The notes under the pieces were generated by a model. That model was not told the DNA's origin, did not search any database, and saw nothing but the letters and a program-made list of their open reading frames with translations. From NCBI GenBank assembly GCA_964420405.1, contig CAYQTL010000010.1, positions 1 through 64,000 of the forward strand: DNA of 64,000 nt, written 5' to 3'. Origin of the DNA: CAYQTL01 sp964420405 (lineage in GTDB: Bacteria > Acidobacteriota > Thermoanaerobaculia > Thermoanaerobaculales > Sulfomarinibacteraceae). Shown in pieces: positions 59,266 through 64,000 of this stretch. A program made the translations under genes and the position numbers. The stretch's first letter is position 1; each line of letters starts with the position of its first letter.

Positions 59266-60615
59266 ATGGAGCGGATCGCGGCGAATCAGCGGCTCGGCCG
59301 CCTGGTGATGGCGGCCATGGACGCGCTGGTGCTGCTCGGCGCCGGACTCGCCGCCGCCTGGCTCCGCTTCGGTCCGTCCGGGTTCCCACGCGAGCTCGAG
59401 CTGATCCTCGCCCATCCCGGCTTCGTGGCCTACGCGGTGCTGGTCCAGCTCGGGCTCGCCGTCACCTTCGACCTGTACCGTCCCGAGAGCTGGCGGACCA
59501 ACGACTACCTCCTGCTGCGGCTCGCGGCCCTGGCCGTCAGCCTCGTGGTGGCGCTGGTGATCGGCGTCTACGTCGTCGGACCGTGGCGCTTCGGCCGAGG
59601 GCTGCTGGTGCTGACCCTCGCCACCTCGCTGCCGGTGCAGGGTCTGCTCCGCTTCTTCTGGCTCCGGGTCCTCGCCCGGCCACAGGCCCGCCGCGCGGTG
59701 GTGATCGGCAACGGACCGATCGTCGGCGCCCTCGAGGAGGAGCTCGCGCGGCGGCCGTCGCCGCCGTTCCGGATCGTCGCCCATCTCGCCGCCCCGGGTC
59801 CCGAGGAGCGGTTCGAGTTCGACACCACCCGCCTCGAGGAAGCGGACCTCGTCATCGTCGCGTCGCTGGTTCACGAGGACGCCGTCGACCGCCTCGCCGC
59901 GCTCAACTTCCGGGGCACGACCGTGGTCGACGCCGCCGGCGCCTACGCCGCGCTCACCGGGCGGATCCCGGTCCTCCAGGTGGACTCGCGGTGGTTCATC
60001 GCGACCGGGGATTTCTCCTCCCTGGCCCGCTCCCCGTTCCACCGCCTGCAGCGGTTCCTCGACGTCCTCGCCGCCTGCGGCCTGCTGGTGCTCAGCGCAC
60101 CGCTGATGCTGGTCGCGGCCCTGACGGTGGTCCTGGTGGACGGGACGCCGGTGCTGTACCGGCAGGTGCGCCTGGGCCGTTTCGGCGAGCCGTTCGTCCT
60201 GCTCAAGCTGCGGACCCTGCGCCGGGGATCCGACCATCGGGGTCCGGCCTTCGTCGCGCCCAACGACCATCGCCTGTTGCCGCTGGGGGGTTTCCTGCGT
60301 CGCTGGCGGGTCGACGAGCTCCCGCAGCTGCTCAACGTGATCCGCGGCGACATGAGCCTGGTGGGACCCCGCCCGGAGCGACCCGAGATCGCGACCCGGA
60401 TGGAACGGGACATCCCGTTCTACGCCTTCCGCTACTCGGTGCGCCCCGGTCTCACCGGCTGGGCGCAGGTCAACCTCCCGTACTGCACCGACACCGAGGA
60501 GCACCTCAAGAAGCTCGAGCTCGACCTGTACTTCCTCCGCCACTACGGTCCCGCCATGTACGCCATCGTGCTGATCCGGACACTCGGGGCGCTGGTGTTC
60601 CGCCCGGGGCAGTGA
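59266..60615 (+). CDS. Polyprenyl-phosphate sugar phosphotransferase (WbaP/WcaJ-like)
   Basis: This 449-residue membrane enzyme starts exopolysaccharide or O-antigen assembly by moving a sugar-1-phosphate to undecaprenyl phosphate. Four N-terminal helices (about 15-130) precede a soluble NAD-like fold. A further hydrophobic hairpin (about 268-295) leads to the catalytic bacterial sugar transferase domain with VLYRQVRLGRFGEPFVLLKLRTL, RRWRVDELPQLLNVIRGDMSLVGPRPERPE and RPGLTGWAQVN. No other glycan gene follows directly. ATG 59266 fits the promoter and avoids an upstream TTG inside the -35 box. Confidence 0.9.
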   Translation: MERIAANQRLGRLVMAAMDALVLLGAGLAAAWLRFGPSGFPRELELILAHPGFVAYAVLVQLGLAVTFDLYRPESWRTNDYLLLRLAALAVSLVVALVIGVYVVGPWRFGRGLLVLTLATSLPVQGLLRFFWLRVLARPQARRAVVIGNGPIVGALEEELARRPSPPFRIVAHLAAPGPEERFEFDTTRLEEADLVIVASLVHEDAVDRLAALNFRGTTVVDAAGAYAALTGRIPVLQVDSRWFIATGDFSSLARSPFHRLQRFLDVLAACGLLVLSAPLMLVAALTVVLVDGTPVLYRQVRLGRFGEPFVLLKLRTLRRGSDHRGPAFVAPNDHRLLPLGGFLRRWRVDELPQLLNVIRGDMSLVGPRPERPEIATRMERDIPFYAFRYSVRPGLTGWAQVNLPYCTDTEEHLKKLELDLYFLRHYGPAMYAIVLIRTLGALVFRPGQ

Positions 60616-60744
60616 CGGCGAGGTCCGTCGGAACCCGCTCCGGAACCCGGCCGCGTCCCCGTTCGTGCCTCCGGTCCCGCCGCGGCGGAGCGCGAGCGGC
60701 ATCGGGCACGGTCGCGGCCGGGGCCCCTCCCCGCGCGCTCCCGG

Positions 60745-60774
60745 TTGACGGCGTCGCGGCCTTCACGCCATACT
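60745..60774 (+). promoter_or_regulatory. Promoter of the TPP riboswitch transcript
   Basis: TTGACG at 60745-60750 and CATACT at 60769-60774 are 18 bases apart. Transcription would start near 60781, about 37 bases before the riboswitch. Confidence 0.6.
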
Positions 60775-60817
60775 CACAGCCGGCTCTTTGGCAGCGTCTC
60801 GCTGCGTGCTGTGCACG

Positions 60818-60902
60818 TTTCCATGGGGGTGCCCGCCTTCGGCGGGCTGAGATCACACCCCTCGAACCTGATCCGGGTCATGCCGGCGGAGGGAACTGGA
60901 GA
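60818..60902 (+). ncRNA. TPP (THI-box) riboswitch
   Basis: The thiamin pyrophosphate aptamer is recognisable by GGGGGTGCCCG at 60825-60835, a P3 hairpin GCCCGCC/GGCGGGC, CTGAGA at 60847-60852, GAACCTGATC at 60864-60873, then GGGTCATGCCGGCGG and AGGGAA. Flanking TTTCCA and TGGAGA can close P1. It controls the TonB receptor gene 77 bases downstream. Confidence 0.95.
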
Positions 60903-60957
60903 CACCGAGCGTCGCGCCCCCCGCGGGCGCGTCCCGCCCTCGAGTCCTTCGCGGCGT

Positions 60958-60977
60958 GGCTCCCGAACGGAGGAGCC
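60958..60977 (+). promoter_or_regulatory. Hairpin that can hide the ribosome site of the TonB receptor
   Basis: GGCTCC pairs with GGAGCC across an 8-base loop. The stem and loop cover the GGAGGAG ribosome site just before the ATG at 60979. This fits translational control by the upstream TPP riboswitch. Confidence 0.45.
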
Positions 60978-60978
60978 C

Positions 60979-63435
60979 ATGTCGCACCGAACCGCCCGAC
61001 ATTTCACTTCGACTCTGCTCTGGATCGCCGTCGCGGCTCTCCACTCCCCGGCCGCGACCGCCGAGGATGTCCTCCGCGGCGTCGTCGTCGGTCCCGAAGG
61101 ACGACCGGTCGCGTCCGCGCAGCTGACGGTCCGAGGTGACGGCCTCGACGTCGACGCGGCCGTCGACGCCGACGGCCGCTTCGCCGTCGTCCTTCCCGCC
61201 GGCGCGCGTTTCCCGCTGTCGCTCCAGGCGACCGCGCCCGGGTTCGAGCCGCGCACGGTGGTGCTGGAGGATCCGTCGGCCGCCGCGCGGGTCGAGCTCC
61301 GGGTCCGCCCGCTGTTCACCGGCCAGGTGGAGGTGACTGTCAACCGGGCCCGCGCCGGCGAGACCCCGGTCACCGTCACCAACATCGACCGGCAGGAGAT
61401 CGAGCGGCGCTACTGGGGTCAGGACGTGCCCATGTTCCTGGACGCGGTACCGGGCTTCTACGCCTACAACGACGCCGGCCACGGCCTCGGCTACTCGTAC
61501 TTCTTCCTGCGCGGGTTCGACATGCGGCGGACGGCGGTGAGCCTCAACGGGGTCCCGCTCAACGACGCGGACAGCCACGCGGTGTACTTCGTGAACCTCG
61601 CCGACTTCCTCGCCACCACCGGAGACGTCCAGGTCCAGCGGGGCGTCGGTACCAACCTTTACGGAGGCAGCGCGATCGGCGGATCGGTGGACTTCCGGAC
61701 CCGGTCGCCCCTCGACGAGCCCCGCCTGCGGGTCGACACCTCCCACGGCTCCTGGGACACCAGTCGATGGACCATGGAGTACGACTCGGGGCGCTCGGAC
61801 AGCGGCTGGGCGGCCACCTTCCGCTACTCCAGGGTCGACTCGGAGGGCTACCGGGACCGGTCCTGGCTCGAGGCCTGGGGTGCCTACGCCTCGGTCGAGC
61901 ACCGTGGTGCGCGGTCCACCACCAGTGTGGTCCTGTTCGGCGGACCCGAGCGCACCCACCTGGCGTTCCTCGGCGTGCCGAAACGGTACCTCGACGGCGA
62001 GGTCACCGGCGACCGGAGGCGCGACCGGCGCCACAATCCCCTCACCTACCCCGGCGAGGTGGACGACTTCTTCCAGCCGCACTACCAGCTGCACCACGAC
62101 TGGCGCGTCGCCGACGACGTGACCCTGCGCAACACCGTCTACTACTTCGAGGGCGAAGGATTCTTCGAGCAGCTCACCGAGGGCGGCAGCCTCGCCGCCG
62201 TCGGGCTGCCGCCGGCGATCGGGCCGGACGGGAGCCCCACCGACACCACTGACCTGATCACGCGCCGCCACATCGACGAGTGGGACGCCGGCTGGATCCC
62301 CACCCTCGAGTGGCGCCACGGCAACGGCACCCTGCAGGCCGGCGTGGCATGGCGCGAGCACCGCGGCCGCGAGTGGGGCGAGACGGTGTGGGCCGAGAGC
62401 TTCCCGAGCGGGGTCGGTCCAGGCCCGCGCTGGTACGACTACGACCTCGACAAGCGCACCGTCCAGCCGTTCGTGCAGGAGACCTGGCGGGTGAATCCGC
62501 GCTGGAACGTCCTCGCCGGCGTCACCTGGACCTCCCACAGCTACGACCTGTCGAGGGACCGGGTCGGCAACCTCGGGGCCGACGTCTCCTACGACTATCT
62601 GCTGCCGCGGCTCGGCGTCAGCTTCCGCCCGGTAGCGGACTGGAGCGTGTACGCCAACCTGTCCCGCGGCGCCCGCGAGCCGGCGTTCCGCGACGTGCTC
62701 GACCCGCACGACGCCTTCACCGACGGCAGGGTGCGGGATCTCGACCACGAGGAGCTGACGGACCTCGAGGTCGGCGCGCAGCGGGAGCTCGCCTTGGGCT
62801 ACGCCCGCGGCAACCTCTACCTGCTCGACTTCGACAACGCCATCGTCTTCGCCGGCGGGGTCGACGACGACGGCCTGCCCACCACTGCCAACGGCGCCGT
62901 CGTCACCCAGTGGGGCATCGAGCTGGAGGCCGGGTGGACCCCGCGTCCCCGCTGGGGAGGGCGGCTCGCGCTGTCCTACACAGAGGCCACGTTCGACGAG
63001 TTCGTCGAGTTCGACGTCGCCGGCGGGTCGGTCGACCACTCGGGCAACCGGGTGGCCGCGGTGCCCGACTGGCTCGGCACCCTCGAGCTGCACGGCGGCG
63101 TCGGCCCGGTCGACCTGCTGCTCGACATCCGGCACGTGGGGCGGTTCTTCCTCGACAACACCGAGGACCTGCGAAAGCTCCCCGATCTGCGTGACGATCC
63201 CGGCCACATCCGGCGCCTCAACCCGGCGTTCACGGTTCTGGGGCTGTCGGCCGAGGTGTCGCTCGGCCGCCGGGCATCGGCCGCGGTCGGCGCCGACGAC
63301 CTGCGGCTCCGGCTACGGGTCGACAACCTCACCGACGAGCTCTACACGACCTTCGGCTACATGGGCTGGACCGAGCCGGAGTGGATCCCCGCAGCCACGC
63401 GGTCGGCCTATCTCGGGCTGACCGTCGACTGGTAG
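60979..63435 (+). CDS. TonB-dependent receptor, probable thiamin transporter
   Basis: This 818-residue outer-membrane receptor has a signal peptide (residues 1-28) and then a carboxypeptidase-like beta-sandwich (about 30-110, LRGVVVGPEGRPVASAQLTV). The plug domain (about 120-235, FLRGFDMRRTAVSLNGVPLND, GTNLYGGSAIGGSVDF) is followed by a 22-strand barrel ending in an aromatic C-terminal residue (YLGLTVDW). Because a TPP riboswitch precedes it, the ligand is probably thiamin or a precursor moved with TonB energy. GGAGGAG precedes the ATG. No thiamin biosynthetic or inner-membrane transporter gene is in view. Confidence 0.9.
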   Translation: MSHRTARHFTSTLLWIAVAALHSPAATAEDVLRGVVVGPEGRPVASAQLTVRGDGLDVDAAVDADGRFAVVLPAGARFPLSLQATAPGFEPRTVVLEDPSAAARVELRVRPLFTGQVEVTVNRARAGETPVTVTNIDRQEIERRYWGQDVPMFLDAVPGFYAYNDAGHGLGYSYFFLRGFDMRRTAVSLNGVPLNDADSHAVYFVNLADFLATTGDVQVQRGVGTNLYGGSAIGGSVDFRTRSPLDEPRLRVDTSHGSWDTSRWTMEYDSGRSDSGWAATFRYSRVDSEGYRDRSWLEAWGAYASVEHRGARSTTSVVLFGGPERTHLAFLGVPKRYLDGEVTGDRRRDRRHNPLTYPGEVDDFFQPHYQLHHDWRVADDVTLRNTVYYFEGEGFFEQLTEGGSLAAVGLPPAIGPDGSPTDTTDLITRRHIDEWDAGWIPTLEWRHGNGTLQAGVAWREHRGREWGETVWAESFPSGVGPGPRWYDYDLDKRTVQPFVQETWRVNPRWNVLAGVTWTSHSYDLSRDRVGNLGADVSYDYLLPRLGVSFRPVADWSVYANLSRGAREPAFRDVLDPHDAFTDGRVRDLDHEELTDLEVGAQRELALGYARGNLYLLDFDNAIVFAGGVDDDGLPTTANGAVVTQWGIELEAGWTPRPRWGGRLALSYTEATFDEFVEFDVAGGSVDHSGNRVAAVPDWLGTLELHGGVGPVDLLLDIRHVGRFFLDNTEDLRKLPDLRDDPGHIRRLNPAFTVLGLSAEVSLGRRASAAVGADDLRLRLRVDNLTDELYTTFGYMGWTEPEWIPAATRSAYLGLTVDW

Positions 63436-63541
63436 TCGGACCGGGGATCATGCCGCGGCGTGCCGTGGCGACGCCCACGGGGATCGGGTAGGCTACCGCC
63501 CGCTTCCGGCGTCCGGTGTCCGGCGCCGGCCCGTCGCCACC

Positions 63542-64000
63542 ATGCGGTCGATCCTGGTCCTCGCCCTGCTGCTCGCGCTCCGCGGCGTGAGCCGGCTGTT
63601 CTACCGCTTCGAGCGCGGTTGGGTGGGCGAGCTGCGTCCGGAGGGATGGCGCGACCTGCGGGTGATCGCGATCCTCAACCACACCAGCCTGTACGAGGTG
63701 CTGATGGCGGGCTACGCCGACACGCCGCTGCTGTGGCGCTTCGCCCGCCACGCGGTGCTGCCGGTCGCGGAGAAGACGCTCAAGCGCAGGATCGGCCTGT
63801 TCTTCCGCTTCCTGGTCGCCCACGTGGTGGAGGTCACGCGTCAGCGCGACCACACCTGGGCGGCGGTGCTCAACCGGATCGACCACCGTGCGATCACGAT
63901 CATCCTCCCCGAGGGACGGATGAAGCGGCGCAACGGGCTCGACTCCCAGGGCAACCCGATGACCGTGCGGGCGGGCATCGCCGACATCCTCGAGGCGCTG
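63542..64000 (+). CDS. 1-acylglycerol-3-phosphate acyltransferase-like protein, 5' part
   Basis: This gives the first 153 residues of a PlsC-like acyltransferase and runs off the window. An N-terminal hydrophobic helix is followed by the block 1 motif in ILNHTSLYEVLM, where the usual H-x4-D is H-x4-E. Block 3 follows as IILPEGRMKRRNG (the usual EGTR replaced by EGRM). The changed Asp suggests a diverged specificity. The role is probably acylation of a lipid or lipid-linked substrate. The ATG lies 106 bases after the TonB receptor stop. Confidence 0.75.
   Translation, partial: MRSILVLALLLALRGVSRLFYRFERGWVGELRPEGWRDLRVIAILNHTSLYEVLMAGYADTPLLWRFARHAVLPVAEKTLKRRIGLFFRFLVAHVVEVTRQRDHTWAAVLNRIDHRAITIILPEGRMKRRNGLDSQGNPMTVRAGIADILEAL

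Noticed and set aside
58612..60702. Minus-strand frame translating the 61-base repeats into repeated PGRARKG-type peptides
   Set aside because: It crosses the gltA start and lies antisense to the sugar transferase; the peptide repeat merely reflects the DNA repeat.
60785..60810. GG/GC doublets upstream of the TPP riboswitch as a sigma-54 promoter
   Set aside because: The spacing between GG and GC is wrong and a better sigma-70 promoter lies at 60745-60774.

Overview
The window is a very GC-rich (roughly 70 %) stretch from a Gram-negative, respiring bacterium. Complex I, a TonB-dependent receptor, lipoprotein-processing enzymes, MurB, a PEGA-linked Ser/Thr kinase, TPR/peptidase proteins and HYDIN-type secreted modules together suggest Acidobacteriota, perhaps a Thermoanaerobaculia-like lineage. 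That placement is inference; no rRNA or tRNA gene is visible to test it. About 56 protein genes fill nearly all of the window.

Layout. 1-4609: the end of a nuo operon (nuoL partial, nuoM, nuoN) followed directly by the NADH/NAD+ sensor rex. 4697-10033: Ser/Thr kinase, TPR protein, glycosyltransferase, small membrane protein, lone receiver. 10136-12403: lspA-lgt-rluD. 12483-15245: a DUF2064/GT2 pair, a Rieske protein and phenylalanine hydroxylase. 15383-22087: a tightly overlapping operon of ECF sigma factor, zinc-finger/FecR anti-sigma-like protein and two ABC-2 exporters. 22265-28305: murB, a large secreted M1 aminopeptidase, a PilZ protein. 28431-30983: a glutathione cluster (gshB, gloB, glutaredoxin, plus a small Cys-pair protein). 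31072-38748: DHH-like/CPBP fusion, secreted alpha/beta hydrolase, WS/DGAT acyltransferase, nuclease, peptidase-MA/TPR protein. 39248-47037: histidine phosphatase, quinone oxidoreductase, Na+/amino acid symporter, aldehyde dehydrogenase, SDR, KamA-type radical SAM enzyme. 47485-57300: MscS channel, a sigma-54-controlled two-component locus with a secreted protein, a PDZ-GAF-GGDEF cyclase, an FlhG-like ATPase and a J-like/HTH protein. 57387-64000: citrate synthase, a CRISPR-like mini-array, a sugar phosphotransferase, a TPP riboswitch with TonB receptor, and a partial acyltransferase.

Regulation is unusually readable because AT-containing hexamers stand out. At least twelve genes have a TANNNT -10 box only 5-7 nt before the start codon, pointing to widespread leaderless mRNAs. 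Two near-perfect sigma-54 promoters flank an NtrC-type regulator and its kinase and define a self-contained regulon. A Rex-like inverted repeat overlaps the citrate synthase promoter, and a canonical TPP riboswitch implies that the TonB receptor imports thiamin. Elements without an assigned role are the three-copy 61-bp-period repeat at 59041-59188, a textbook promoter in an AT-rich island at 38947 with no gene for about 270 bp, and a long hairpin in the kamA leader.
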